The notes: generated by a model not told the origin, from the sequence alone. 64,000 nt of DNA from Acanthamoeba sp. SK_2022b (GCA_027943245.1 JANDJZ010000218.1:27849-91848), one strand, 5' to 3'; shown: positions 25,423 to 37,058, numbered from the stretch's first letter. Made by a program: numbers and translations.

Positions 25423-26134
25423 GGCGCAAGGAGAAGTAAGCAAGAAGAAAAGGGATGACGAGACAAGAAGGCGCGAGGCGTGTACGGCAGTAAAGGTAGC
25501 AGCGATTTGGTGGGATCACCTCGCCCCACCCGTGTTTTCGTTGGCAAACCCATTTTTGAAATGATTTGGCAAACATTTTTGGATTTCGGCGAAGAGGCAG
25601 TGGCAACCAATGGGATAAACTGATCCACATCGCTATTTAGAAGAAATTTCGAGGTGGTCACCAGTTCCGCGTCGACATGTCGACGCATGGCTCTTGCTGT
25701 GGCCGGCTGAGCTTGGTTGGTCGAGAGGGTTGGGCGAGGCGAAACAAAGTCGCAAGATCTCGATTTACACTCGGCGGCTGCAGCAGTACTAGATCCATCC
25801 ATCAATCGATTGCGGTGGGCGATTTTCGCATGCACAACAGCTGGTGAGGAAGAAAGCCGACCTACTCGACAGCGCGTTTGGGAGATTGAAGCACAATTTT
25901 CCTTCGCGATTGCCCCAATTCGAAGGATTCTAGCAATCGGGTCGGGCATTGGAGAAGGAAAGAACCAACTGCGCAGATACGTGGCCAAAAGACACGTGAT
26001 CTACCAGTCTACCAGCTTGGCTGGCAGCAACGAGCAATACCCCCACGAGCGATCTATCAATTTCCATCGATTCGCTATCCGGCAAGCTACCACTAGATAC
26101 CACATCAAACAGGCTACATTTTACAACGCGTGCA
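25423..26134. promoter_or_regulatory. Intergenic region upstream of the zinc-finger gene
   Basis: No supported gene. Frames on both strands are open for up to 200 codons but lack splice or protein-family support. The last 150 bases contain the likely promoter of the gene starting at 26135. Confidence 0.35.
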
Positions 26135-29100
26135 ATGTCTTTACAAGGGTACGCACAACTTTTTGTGCATCAAAATCTCCCAGCACATCTCCATCACTAT
26201 CTCTCCATTTACGTAGTGCTTCTATAACGACGCCCATTGTAGATTAGGGATGACAAATTCTCTATGTTGCGTTATTATTCATCGATTTTATATCCTTGCA
26301 TTCGCCCACCCTTAATTCCCAATTCTGGTTCTCATTTCTGCAATCCATGGATTGCGAAATTGCAACGTAAACTAATGTTCGTTGTGCTCTATTCCACAGC
26401 GGCAAGGGAGGTCTGCTTGATGCTCTCGCTGAGTCGGACGAGCTGTACCAGCGATTGCTTGGCCTCAAGCAGAAGTACGCACAAGCAGAGCAAGAGCTTG
26501 GGGTACTGCGATTCTTTTTTCTTCTTATCTCTCAGAGTAATTTACAGTTAATTCCACATTCATTACTTCCTTTACAGCCCCATTCTGCATCTCTTCGAAC
26601 AAGAGGCGAGTTGCCATTCGCTTTCAACAACATCGCAGGCGTCGAGGCAGCTGCTGGAGCGGGCCTCGCTGAATTGGGCGAAGGCAAATCCAAGGATCAA
26701 TCGAAATTGAAAGCACGAAGGAACGTGCGAATGAGGAGCCGAAGCGATAGTGCCTGCATGTTCATCAATGGCGCTCAGCTGCAAGGTATCTATCCTTACC
26801 AATTTCTTTCGCCTTAGATTTGTTTCCTCACATTCGATCCACAATTCTACTCAGCTTTGATGAAGAAAGTGATTTCGCAAATCGGCTCCTGCCACGTCGA
26901 TACCATCCTCGAGTACTTAAGACGGGTAAGTCGACCTCCTCAGTTGTTTTCGAGATCTCTCCTCCCGAGTGATCCCTCACTCCCTCTACTCGCAGCACTG
27001 GGACTTGGTTCGTGGCGGGGACATGATCCCGTACAACGTGAACGAGTGCCGCAAGCACGTGATGCAGCAGCTGCGAAACAACACCACCATCTTTGCAGTA
27101 CGCCTTCCGCCTCTCCGCCTCTCTCCTCTGCTACTCCTTACCCGCCTTCGATTCGTGTAGAAGGACACCGAGAACGAGGGATGCTGGACTCTGAGCAGGG
27201 ACGAGGAGACCGATAGCTCAGAGATCAAGTACTACGAGCCCCAGATCGGTACCGCGCTCGCTCACCTCTCAGTGGTCTCTCGATGCGTGTCTGTGTCTGT
27301 GTCTGCCTCTGTGTGTTTGTTTGTGACATGTCCTGGCATTGGCTCACAACTCGCCGGTTGCCGGTCTAGACTGCATCATGCGGGCGATGGAGGAAAGCGA
27401 AAGCGGACAGTACAGTTTGGATTATATCGCCGCCTATGTAATTAAGGTAAAAGCGACCACGGCCACGACCGTGCCCTCAACACACGTGTGCTCATTACAC
27501 TCCCCCCACCCGACCCACAGAATTGGGCCCGCCGCTACCCGTTGTCTGACCCCGAGATAAAGGACAGCGTCAAGCTGACCCTGATGACCAACCCCCGATT
27601 TCATGTGCGCATCCTTGTCCCCGCCCCTCTCCTCCCTGTCATCCAGCTCACCTGCTCCCCCTCCCTTCCCTCTCCCCATCTCAGTATGACACTGCCCTGC
27701 CCGGAGGGCTCGTCTATCTGCGATCCAAGAAGGTGTGCCCCCCCCTTTCCAATTCGAGGACCGCTCGGCACAAACGGAGCTGACCGTTCTCTCCCTCCTC
27801 TCTTGGCTGGCGTTCGGTCCACGTCGCGTGCAGCAAAACCAGGCGTGGGCTGCCGGCACGAAGAAGCAGCTCGCCGAGGAGCAGGAGGGCGAGGAGCATC
27901 CCGCCGTCGTGTCCGTCAAGAAGGAGGAGCCCGCGGGCCAGAGCACGGCCATGCTGCCACCGGCGGCCGTGACCGCCACTTCCACCACCACTACCACCGC
28001 CAGCACGCTGATGGCACCCCCGCCGGCGCCGTCTTCGCCCACGGCCTCTGGCGCCGTCTCGCCCTCGTCCAGCGCGTCGCCGACCGCCGCCGCCTCTGCG
28101 TCGACCTTCATATTCAACAGCGCGACCGCCGAGGCCAAGGTCGCCATCGTGGTGACCGACGCGTCGACGAGCTCCTCCGAGCCCAACGGCAAGAGGTACG
28201 CCCATCGACGCACAGCCGCCACCCGCGCCGCTCGCGCGTCTCTAACGTTGTGCCCGCGGCGCCTCTCGCAGCCGGAAGCGCAGCCGCATGATGACTCCGC
28301 CGGCAGGCTATGCCTGTCCGTGCGGGGCGACCTCTGCCGGCAAGGGCGCGGCGTGTAAATGGAGGAAGGGTAAGCCGCACGGACACGAGTTAAAATAATT
28401 AATCATTAATAATTTATATTTTATTTTATTTTTGGGTAAGCTGACCGAGTGGTGTGCGCTGCTGGACAGGTCCCGAGGGTGAATTTTTGTGTAATTCGTG
28501 TGGACTCCAAGTGGCCAAGAAGGCCAAGGGGGACAAGAGGCGGAGGGACGGCAAGCACACGTCGCCTAACCGACTGACCACGAAGAAGGACGGGAAGGTG
28601 AAGAAGGAGCAGCGGGAGAAGGGCAGCCACGAAGAGGACGACGTCGCCGAAGAGGAGGAGGAGGACGATGAAGACGACGATGACGACGACGACGAAGACA
28701 GCCCCTGGATCTGCTGCGACAGCTGTGGCCAGTGGCTGTTGGCCAAGGGTATGGCCGCCGCGCGCGCGACACCACCCCCGCAGTCTCGGCGGCCACTAAC
28801 GCATTCTTTGCGTGCTTTGCCTTCTTAAAGATGACAACATCGACGACGTGTCGATCTACGACGACTCGAATCCCAACCACCTGGACTACTTCTGCCCGCA
28901 GTGCCGGGAGGTGGCCTCCGCCGAAGGCCAGGCCGTCGAATGTAAAGAGGAGGAGGCGCAGAGCGGCAAGGAGACCGAGAGCACGCCGAGCCGGGAGGAG
29001 GAGCGGTGGAGCTTTGGCGAGGACAACGAGGGCGAGGAGAGCGGGATGACCTCCAGCGAGACCACGCCCCACCTGGGCGCCCCCAACGGGTCCTCGGCCA

Positions 29101-29875
29101 GCTCGCGCAAGCGCGGCAGGACCGGTGCGCCGCCCTCCCCCCCGTCTGTCGCATTTGTTGTCGACAGCTTGCTGACGTCATGTGTGTGTGTGCAGCGTCC
29201 CTGTACTCGGAGGTGGACGCGGTGAAGCGGAAGGTGCGCCCGCGCACGCGGAGCCAGCAGAACCCGATCTCGGCCGACATCATGGGCGAGACGGTCTCGA
29301 TCGGCGGCGAGGGCAAGCTCGAGGCGGCCGAGCACAAGATCCGGCTCGAGTGGGAGCGAACGGTGTCACACCAGGAGGGCGAAGAGGTGCGCGGCTTCCC
29401 CTCCCCCCCCCGTGTGTGTGCGTCGTGGTTGTTTCTAAACTGTGCGTCAATCGATTCGATCTCGTCAGGTCGATCCCGAGGTGTCAGAGCTGGAGGAGCG
29501 GTTCTGGAACGATATCCAAAAGTACAAGTCGCTTCTCATGCAGACCAGGGACTCTCTGTGGAGGTACAGCGCTCGCCACACGCACATGACACACGACGCG
29601 CGCACACGCACACACACGTGCAAGATGTGTGTATATTTTTGTTGGAATTTGCTCATGTTGTTGATGTTTGTTGTGTGTGTGGTGCGCAACACAGCAAAAA
29701 CCTGGTGGACTATAAGAAGAAGAAAGAGAAGCTGAAGAGGGAGAGGGAGAAGCTCGACGCCAAGGCCGAGAGCGATCTCATGAGGCAGTTCATGGAGTAC
29801 TTCAAGAAGAAGAAGAGGAAGCTCGTCGACGAGCGGGAGTCACTCATCTCGCAGCGCACCCAAACCCCGTCGTGA
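26135..29875 (+). CDS. Nuclear protein with GATA-like and PHD/CW-like zinc fingers, many exons
   Basis: Exon 1 is 14 bases (MSLQG split). It joins 26400-26502, 26578-26785, 26855-26925, 26996-27097 and a string of further in-frame exons to the TGA at 29873-29875, about 800 residues. The N-terminal third is helical (coiled coil LYQRLLGLKQKYAQAEQEL) and includes VISQIGSCHVDTILEYLRR. A Ser/Thr/Ala-rich linker leads to a variant GATA finger (ACPCGATSAGKG, ACKWRKGPEG, LCNSCGLQ), then a Lys/Asp/Glu-rich tract. A second Cys pair set follows (WICCDSCGQWL, YFCPQC), resembling PHD or CW readers. A bipartite basic stretch and a C-terminal Lys/Glu coiled coil (KKKKEKLKREREKLDAK) end the protein. The two finger types suggest a chromatin or transcription role; no orthologue name is justified. 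Confidence 0.75.
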
Positions 29876-30309
29876 TGCGGATCGGCCTCCCCCCACCATA
29901 GATTCTACTCGCACTCCTTTTTGCATCTCTCTCTCTCTCTCTCTCTGCCCCTGCCTGGACATACATGTACACTCGCCTTAACGTTGCTGCCCTTGGCAGC
30001 TCTCCTCTCTTCTTGGTTTCCTTCCTTGTAGCTAAACAAACATAAACAGAGCACCATGATTTACACAACCAAAAGAACATTCTCTGCATTCCGGTCTTTG
30101 GAATTTCGCGTTTACCCAATAATGGTGGCCAACGTGGCAGCCAATGCGAGGCGAGATGAGGTGCGGACTTGGCAATTTCACGAGGGGCAGACTGTGGGTG
30201 GGTGTTGACCCAGACGCCTCAGCCAGGACACTCACCCAATCTATTTGCCTGTTGGCTTCTTGTGTAAAACCTTCACGACGCGACCATCTCTTCTTTTTGA
30301 TTGAAACAA
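29876..30309. promoter_or_regulatory. Intergenic region and ARPC4 promoter
   Basis: Nothing coding is recognised. It holds the zinc-finger gene 3' end, the CT run and the ARPC4 upstream region. Confidence 0.35.
29926..29947. repeat. (CT)n microsatellite
   Basis: Pure CT run about 50 bases after the zinc-finger gene's stop codon. Confidence 0.8.
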
Positions 30310-31503
30310 ATGGTACGCGCTGCCCCCATCAAAAGCTTCAATGGCAAAGAGGAGCTACTTGAGGGCGGAAGTTGGTCTTCCAAATCATGCGCATTCAATC
30401 ACTGCGCTGATCTTGTGCGAATTTGTGCCGATCCTCGCCCACCGCACACGACTACAAATTGAGCGCACATTTTTCCTACTTTGTCTCCATTAGCCATCCA
30501 CTCAACATCATTCTCGCGTTACCTCAGCGACAGTGTATAGTCATTTGTTGTGATTTGACATTTTTCACTCACCCCCTCATTCTCTTCACTGCAATGTAGG
30601 CGACCAGCACTCTTGCCCCCTACCTGAACTGCATCAGGCAGACCCTCACGGCAGCCATGTGTCTTGAGAACTTCGCCTCTCAGGTGGTCGAGAGGCACAA
30701 CAAGCCTGAGGTCGAGGCCAGGTACGCTTAGCACCACTGCTGCGTCAACGCACCCGCAGAAACCATTCGTTCATGTTTACCTTGTCTCTTGGCACCTCTC
30801 TAATTCGATGTTAAATGTGAAAATGCACAGGGCCAACAAGGAGCTGCTGCTCAACCCTGTAGTCATTAGCCGTAACAAGAACGAGAAGGTCCTCATCGAG
30901 GGTTCGATCAACTCCATCAGGTACAGACCCCCCCCTCGCATTAATGCGCTCGCGTCAAAATCACGCTACGCGCTGCGCCATCTGTGGAAACAAAAAGAAA
31001 ATAAGAGAAATAGAACAACGCTGTGGCGTGGGCGAAGGCTCGTGTTGTGCCTTTCTCACTAGCCTTTGCCTTGTGTTGTTGCGTTACTGTGCAGAATTTC
31101 CATCTGCATCAAGCAGGCTGATGAGCTGGAGACCATCCTCTGCAAGAAGTTCATGCGCTTCTTGGCTCAGCGTGCTGAGAACTTCGTCGTCCTCAGGAGG
31201 AAGCCCATCAAGGGTTACGATATCTCCTTCCTGATCACCAACTTCCACACCGAGTCCATGTTCAAGCACAAGATCGTGGACTTCATCATCCAGTTCATGC
31301 AGGTGCGCGTCTCTTCTTGAAGCCATCTTCTTGCTCATTTCTTCTTCTCTTCGACAATCATGTCATATTTTGTCAACATGCTAACCCTCTACTTGGTTCT
31401 TCGACTCGTGTAGGACATCGACAAGGAGATCAGCGAGATGAAGCTCGGCGTGAACGCTCGCGCCCGTATCGTCGCCCAGTCCTACCTCAAGGAATTCATG
31501 TAA
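30310..31503 (+). CDS. ARPC4: Arp2/3 complex subunit 4 (p20-ARC), 5 exons
   Basis: Structural core subunit of the Arp2/3 actin-nucleating complex. Exons are 30310-30312 (ATG only), 30600-30721, 30831-30920, 31095-31302 and 31414-31503, giving 170 residues against about 168 in animals. Conservation is very high throughout: [91 protein letters not shown] and [20 protein letters not shown]. The start is a proposal. The ATG at 30310 is followed at once by a gtacgc donor, and exon 2 begins in phase 0 at ATSTLAPYL, which aligns one residue after Met in other species. No other upstream ATG splices in frame so simply. Confidence 0.93.
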
Positions 31504-31837
31504 ACACCTCGCGATGCGCGCAAGCGTGCTCACCACGCACGCGAGCAAGCAAAGCACACATCAACCATCAAAAAGCCAACAAGTTCCTTTTGGGTGTAAC
31601 CCCAGTGTGTGCTTCGTTGGGTGTTTGGTGGCGGTGGGGGTGATGTTACTGTAGCTGTTGTTCTATTTAAATAATTTGTTCTCCTCTTCTCCTGGGCTGC
31701 CACCCGAAAGGCTTCATCTTAGCAGCGGCCAGGGCGTCCTGCAAGGGAGAAGGAGGAGCAGGACAACCAAATAAATGAAAATGAAATAAATTACATAAAA
31801 CACAAAATAAACACAGATAATAAACAGCCAGAGCACA
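31504..31837. other. Intergenic spacer ARPC4 to carrier
   Basis: No gene is seen. The second half is A-rich (aaataaatgaaaatgaaataaa) and precedes the carrier start. Confidence 0.4.
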
Positions 31838-32517
31838 ATGACGGATAGCCTCGTCGGTCCCTTCTTTATGGTACTCGTAAAGAACTACATCTAAGGGACA
31901 CTCTTTGGTTCGATCCTTACGATTTATGCCTCGATAACAGGCTGCCGCGCAAGCGGTGATGGCCGAGGCGGCAACAGCGCCCTTTGACCGTGTCAAGAAC
32001 CTGCACCAGCTCCACACCGAGCTACACCGCCTGGGTCGCCTCCCACCGCCCGCCCCCACCGGTACTACCCCCCCCCCCTTCTACGCGAAAAGTGTCTTCA
32101 CCGCTCACCTACCCCCCCCCCCGTGTGTGCGGCCAGGCGTGCTCAGCGGCTACCCTCTCGAGTCCACAGTGGGCCGCGTCATCGACGCCGAGGGCGTGAG
32201 TGGGCTGTGGCGCGGCTTCCTGCCCGAGATCGTGGCCTACTTCCCCACGCAGTCGCTCAGCTTCGGTCTCCGGGACTACTTCCGCGCCCAGCTCTTTCCC
32301 TCGCTCTGGGCGGGCGCCGCGAGCGTGGACGCGACCGAATCCCAGCCGCCGACGACCACCGACGCCGGGCGCGTGGCCCTCTGGTTCGCCACCCGCGTCG
32401 CCGCCGGCGCGCTGGCCGGCGCCGCCACCCTCCTGGTCGTCTACCCGTTGCACTTTGCCAGCGTGCAGCTCATGGCCGACGTCGGCCGGCGTGGCATCGG
32501 CGGTGCGTGTGTGTTGT

Positions 32518-32585
<68 letters not shown>

Positions 32586-33141
32586 GCTGCTCACTCACCA
32601 CCAAACGACAACCGATCGCAGGGGAGGTGGAGTACCGGTTCGCGGGCACGTGGGACGTGTGGCGACAGGCGGTGGCCAGCAGCGGCTTCGGCGGGCTCTA
32701 CCACGGGCTCGGGGTGAGCCTGGCGGGCGTGCTGGTCTTCCGCGGGCTCTACTTTGGGGCCTACGACCTCGCCCTCTACCTCCTGCCCGCGAAGCTCAAG
32801 CGCAACGACCTGGTCTGCTTCCTCACGGCGGTCGGCGTTACGATCGGGTCGGCCTTGGTGGCCTATCCGCTCGACACCATTCGGTAAGCGCGCACGAATG
32901 CACACATGGACGCGCAGTCGCTCAATGTGTGTGTGTGTGTGTGTGTGTGTTTCACAGGAGGCGAGTGATGGTGGCGGCGCTCACGCCGCAGGCCTACGGC
33001 GGCGCGCTGGAGTGCGCGCGGGAGATCTGGCGAACGGAGGGCCTACCGGGCTTCTTTGCGGGCGCCCTCGCCAACGTGCTCGTGTGCAGCGTCTCCTCGT
33101 TCCTCCTCCTCGCCTTCGACCAACTCCTCCCGGCCATGTAG
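31838..33141 (+). CDS. Mitochondrial carrier (SLC25), divergent ADP/ATP-carrier-like, 5 exons
   Basis: Six-helix inner-membrane transporter. Exons are 31838-31870, 31941-32061, 32137-32502, 32622-32883 and 32958-33141, giving 321 residues in frame. Three carrier repeats are visible. Repeat 1 has AEAATAPFDRVKNL. Repeat 2 has VVYPLHFASVQLMADVG, where the acidic gate residue of P-x-[DE] is His. Repeat 3 has VAYPLDTIRRRVMV. The last is close to the RRRMMM signature used to recognise ADP/ATP carriers, here RRRVMV. Even-numbered helices carry the usual GLWRGFLPE, GLYHGLGVS and GFFAGALANV. Either a diverged nucleotide carrier or a paralogue with altered substrate would fit. A GT microsatellite fills intron 3. 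Confidence 0.82.
32514..32580. repeat. (GT)n microsatellite in carrier intron 3
   Basis: Long uninterrupted GT run just after the donor at 32503. A second, shorter GT run lies in intron 4 (32925-32951). Confidence 0.9.
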
Positions 33142-33548
33142 AACACAATACTTTTAAATCAATATTGTCGCTATCTTTTTGTATTTTAATCTTTTATTAA
33201 TTTATTATTAAACATCACGTTACAAGAACGCAATCTCCAGTATGAGCTGGTGGGTCAGCAGTGGGGTTATTGGGTGTGCGCTCTGCGGAGCCACAACTGT
33301 GCAGCCTGGCGGCACTTTCGCTAGTATCTCCGCGCCCTACATCACCCAAACAAAGAAAGTGGGTGTTCAAGCGCCCCACTCCGAGCCCACCCCTACCACT
33401 TTCGCCCATTTCGCCGCTTCCCCGTCTTCTATTTCACTCGACGCCTTCAAAAGCGACACCACTTACCTCGTCCTCTCCTGCACCTTCTTTCAACCGGACT
33501 TATTGCTACCTGCTCACTCTCTACAATCGCCACACACATCCATCAGCC
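33142..33548. promoter_or_regulatory. Intergenic region and promoter of the first Pro-rich gene
   Basis: The first 80 bases are AT-rich, as expected for the carrier 3' end. A frame is open through this region but shows no domain. A CT/CA-rich segment precedes the ATG at 33549. Confidence 0.35.
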
Positions 33549-34041
33549 ATGTTCTTCAGAAAGAAGAAGAAGTCGTACGGCCACACTGGCCAGGTCTCTT
33601 CCAACTACGTGCCCAAGTACGCGCTCCTTTGCACCTTTTCTTCCTCCTGCCCTGTTGTTCACACCTCTCTTGTACAACAAAATGACACACAGCTACATGC
33701 AACCAATGCCTGGCCCTCAGACGACTCCGAGCTGGGGAGCCACACCCGCTCCTCCTCCCTTGAGCCACTACGGGGGCGCTGGCTTCCAGCCGCCTGCCCA
33801 CGACTCCGCCCCTCACGTCCCGCCCGCTCTCCCCTCTCGACCAGCGCCTGCCCCAGGGTACGCGCACGATGGAGGCTGCCCGCCCACGCTGGGCTCGAGC
33901 CACTCCGCTGTGAGCTACCACTCCGCGCAGCATCACCACAATCTGCCTCCCTCGCCGCCACCACTGGGCTCGAGCCAATCAGCGGTAGGCTACCACTCTG
34001 GCTATCACGCATCAGCCTATCCCTACCAGCAACCGGCCTGA
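33549..34041 (+). CDS. Small Pro/Ser/His/Tyr-rich protein, tandem copy 1
   Basis: Two exons, 33549-33616 and 33693-34041, encode about 138 residues. A basic start (MFFRKKKKSYGHTGQVSSNY) leads into an intrinsically disordered tail with repeated LSHYGGAGFQPP, GSSHSAVSYHS, GSSQSAVGYHS and PYQQPA. No signal peptide or membrane helix is seen. The basic N terminus could bind nucleic acid or acidic lipid, and the Tyr/Pro repeats resemble low-complexity assembly tails; both are inference. The neighbour at 34522 is clearly paralogous. I do not recognise the family. Confidence 0.7.
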
Positions 34042-34521
34042 GCGCCTTGTCTTCGTTGTACATACGGCACTCTAAGATATTATATTTATTTATTTATTTA
34101 TTTCAATACCGCGCCTTTTGGGAATTTCCATCATGAAGCACCATCGCCCACTGGCGCAATCAGTGATCACAATGACTGTATCACGCCAGTCTTTTCTGGG
34201 TGCATCTTGCATAAGTTATCAGCCTTCACTTTCACGGCTGTGTTGGTAGGTTATGGTATGTTATCCAGCTTTCCTATTGTTGCCAGCATCACTGCTTTGG
34301 GATTTGTGTGGCCCGCCACCTCGGGAATGACATTCTCGTTCATTCTTTACGTTTCCGGTGGATGGATCCATTCAACGTGGGAGAAAAGGTAAACCAGTTG
34401 CCAGTTTTTCCTGTTCCTGGTACGATTTCGTCCGCCAAGTTGTGCAAAATCTCTCCCCAGCGTCATCCTCCTTTGTGCTTCTACACCTACACCGTACACT
34501 CACCGCCTCTCTATATCCACC
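34042..34521. other. Spacer between tandem Pro-rich genes
   Basis: No gene is seen. The last 100 bases resemble the region upstream of the first copy (a CT/CA-rich leader before the ATG), so the promoter was duplicated too. Confidence 0.4.
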
Positions 34522-35034
34522 ATGTTCAAGAAGAAAAGGTCGTACGGCACTGGGCAGGTCTCCTCCAACTACGTGCCCAAGTACGTCTTCAGCCCTACAA
34601 TCCTTCTATGCATACACGCTCACATAACTCTTCCACACAGCTACATGCAACCAGTGTCAGCTCCTCCAGCAACGCCAGGCTGGGGTCCCGCCCCTTCTCC
34701 GCCCTTGAGTCACTACGGGGGCACCGGCCTCCAGCCGCCTGCACACAATTCCGGCCCTTATGATCCGAGAGCTGCGCCACCCCTGCCTTCGCGACCAGCG
34801 CCCCTCCTCCCCTCCAGACCAGTGCCCGCCGCTCCACACGGCTTCGGCTGCCCGCCCAGGCCTGCGTCGAGCCACTCGGCCGCTGTGTGCTATCCGCCTC
34901 CTTCCCACAGTGCCGGGCCTGCTCATCGCCCTCAGCAGCCCCCGCATCTTTACCCCTCGCCGTCGGCGCCAAGCCCGAGCCAAGCCGGTTACCACACGGC
35001 CGGCCCTGTCTGGCCCTACCAGCAAACCGTCTGA
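34522..35034 (+). CDS. Small Pro/Ser-rich protein, tandem copy 2
   Basis: Exons are 34522-34580 and 34641-35034, with the same split codon (AA|C) as copy 1. The protein begins MFKKKRSYGTGQVSSNYVP, then NYMQPVSAPPATPGWG, LSHYGGTGLQPPAHNSGPY, PSRPAPLLPSRP, SSHSAAVCYPPPSHSAG and ends GPVWPYQQTV. The conserved N terminus, SHYGG block and PYQQ end against a drifted middle point to an older duplication than the 5-17 kb pair. Function is unknown. Confidence 0.7.
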   Translation: MFKKKRSYGTGQVSSNYVPKYVFSPTILLCIHAHITLPHSYMQPVSAPPATPGWGPAPSPPLSHYGGTGLQPPAHNSGPYDPRAAPPLPSRPAPLLPSRPVPAAPHGFGCPPRPASSHSAAVCYPPPSHSAGPAHRPQQPPHLYPSPSAPSPSQAGYHTAGPVWPYQQTV

Positions 35035-35091
35035 CGGAGCTGCTGGGCGTTGTACATACACTATGGCTTGAAGGAATGGTTTCGAAGAGCG

Positions 35092-36806
35092 CTAGGTGAT
35101 TGAAGGAAGGCTATTGAAAGTCAACACCTTCGCTGGCGCACGGACGTTAGGATCCGCGTCCGCGCGGCGTAGAGAAGAGGGACGAACGTCGCCTTGGCTC
35201 GCCACACGATAAACCCACAACAGGCCAGCGAAGCCAAAACGCAGAGCTCGGTGCTCCAACCCCACTCCGAGAGTGCGCTGTTTGGTGTTAACCAAGGTTG
35301 TGAGGGTCCAGGCGCCAACGCGCAAAGGGTTTGGTGCGTACGGGCGAGGGAGGAGCGACACAGGTAGTTGACACGTTGCATCCAGGCAAGGCTGCAAGTA
35401 CCACTGTGACTGGTACAACCAAGCTGTTTATAAAGAGGCATATGAGCGCACTGCAGCACGGAGAGGAGAGGCCTCCTTACCGTATTTCCGGTCGGGGAAA
35501 AGTGCAAGCATGGCCTTCCCGCAATCGGTGTCGAAGCTCCACGTGCTGGGGTGGTGTTGGTGAACTACAAACACCACCTTGAGGGAGGGCGGGGACATTG
35601 GAAGGAGATCAGAAGGGGCAACTCTGGTGGCTCACCGTCAGTCTCTCAGGAGTTTGGCCGTGCCTCTGTTGCATCAATGAAGCTAATGTTGTGCTTGATC
35701 GAGTAGTCCAGAATCCACGTGTCCCACAACGGTTGGCCCACTAGGAAGCGCGGCTGTCAAGGGCGCCAGTGTGCATGAAGAAGAGCGATTGTAGTCAGCG
35801 TTGCGATTGAGGCAACATCATGCGTGGCGCTCCAAACCATGGGCAGCTTCAGGTGCCTCGGGTAGAGGAAGTAGTCCATGTAGCTGCTCTTTTCTAGTGA
35901 ACCTGTTCAGACCAGCCTGTGATCAGGCGAGAGCAGACACTAGCGAGGCGTGGAGCGACGAGTAAGCACCTTCGCTGGTGGCGAGGGCACGCAGGTGGTT
36001 AACCCAATCAGGCGACCCCCCGAGCATCGCCAGCCAGGCGTCGTCGGACAGGTCTTGCTGTCGGCGCCAGTTCCACCGCCTGCCGCTCATGACGAATGTG
36101 GGGAGGGTTTGAGAAGCATTGTGCTGCGCTGGTCCCAGTCGCTGCACGGACCGCTCCAAGGCCTCGACGTCGATCTCTGGTTTTGGCTCTAAAAAGTGCC
36201 CGTAATCGGGGAGATCAGGGGTCTGATAGGCCCTGCCCTGGGCCAGGTTGGCCAGTGTATGCTGCAGCGCAGACACCACCTCCTGAGTGATGATCATGTC
36301 GGCGTTTGCGAACAGCAAGTAGTCGCCTTTGGCCTGCCGGCGCGCGGTCTCGAAGAGCGTGTCGATGTGGGGCTTGCCCCACTCCTCGCTCCTGTCCCGC
36401 AGGAAGAGCACACGACATCCGAACTCTCGTGCAAGCTTCAACGTGGCGTCGTCGCCCACATCGGCTGAACGTGGTAGAGCCACCCTCCGTCAGCACTTAC
36501 GCTCTGCGAAAGAGGGAGGGGGCAGTGCGACGAACCAAACACCAGTATCTCTGGTTGTGGGCGGAGCAGGGTGAAGCTCTTGAGACATGCCCGCTGGACC
36601 ACGGTGGGGTTGTGCATTGTGGTGAAGACAGTCATCCAGGGCAAGGCAGCCTCGTCTTCAGCCGAGGCGTCGACACGGGTGGGGATGTGTAGTATCAGCA
36701 AGATGATGAAGGGAAGGAAACATGACAAGGCACCAAGGCTATCGTGCGAGTAACTCTTGATATCGGTCAGAAAACTTCTGAGACCTTGGTGCCCACGCCG
36801 CGTCAT
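35092..36806 (-). CDS. Type-II membrane glycosyltransferase-like protein, apparent internal frame break
   Basis: Exon 1 (36806-36536) gives a short cytosolic N terminus, a membrane anchor (SCFLPFIILLILHI) and MTVFTTMHNPTVVQRACLKS. It splices through a gttcgt donor to 36464-35941: ADVGDDATLKLAREFGC, ETARRQAKGDYLLFANADMI and SGRRWNWRR. The N-A-D-M-I stretch sits where nucleotide-sugar transferases hold their acidic DxD-like motif. Downstream exons read YMDYFLYPRHLKLP and PRFLVGQPLWDTWILDYSIK, then FIDATE. There a stop follows in frame, but removing the effect of one extra base gives HGQTPERLT, which splices to VVFVVHQHHPSTWSFD and on to a stop at 35092. It is either a pseudogene, a sequencing slip, or a protein ending at 35646. 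The glycosyltransferase class is a moderate-confidence reading. Confidence 0.6.
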
Positions 36807-37058
36807 CTACCGAGATAACACGAAAAGTTCAATTATATCAAGATAAATTGCAAAAAGAAATGAGAGAAACTGGGTTATCCTTCTCGGGTATGCAAGGCTT
36901 AAAAAGGACATCCTGCAACTTTCTCGGTTAAGAGATTGCCGATTTTCTTATTGGCTCGAGCTTTTGGGAAATCTTGGTGAATTGGGCGCGCATGATCAGA
37001 ACATGTACGGGAGCATTCCACGACAGAAGTTGCAAGCCCAACGCACCAACAGCGCATC
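36807..37058. promoter_or_regulatory. Promoter of Zn2Cys6 gene 1 with inverted CCAAT
   Basis: A segment at about 36900-36985 (aaaaaggacatcctgc, ctttctcggt, gattttcttattggct, tttgggaaatc) matches the one before the paralogue at 46742-46840 in the same order. It includes an inverted CCAAT box (attgg). Confidence 0.55.
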
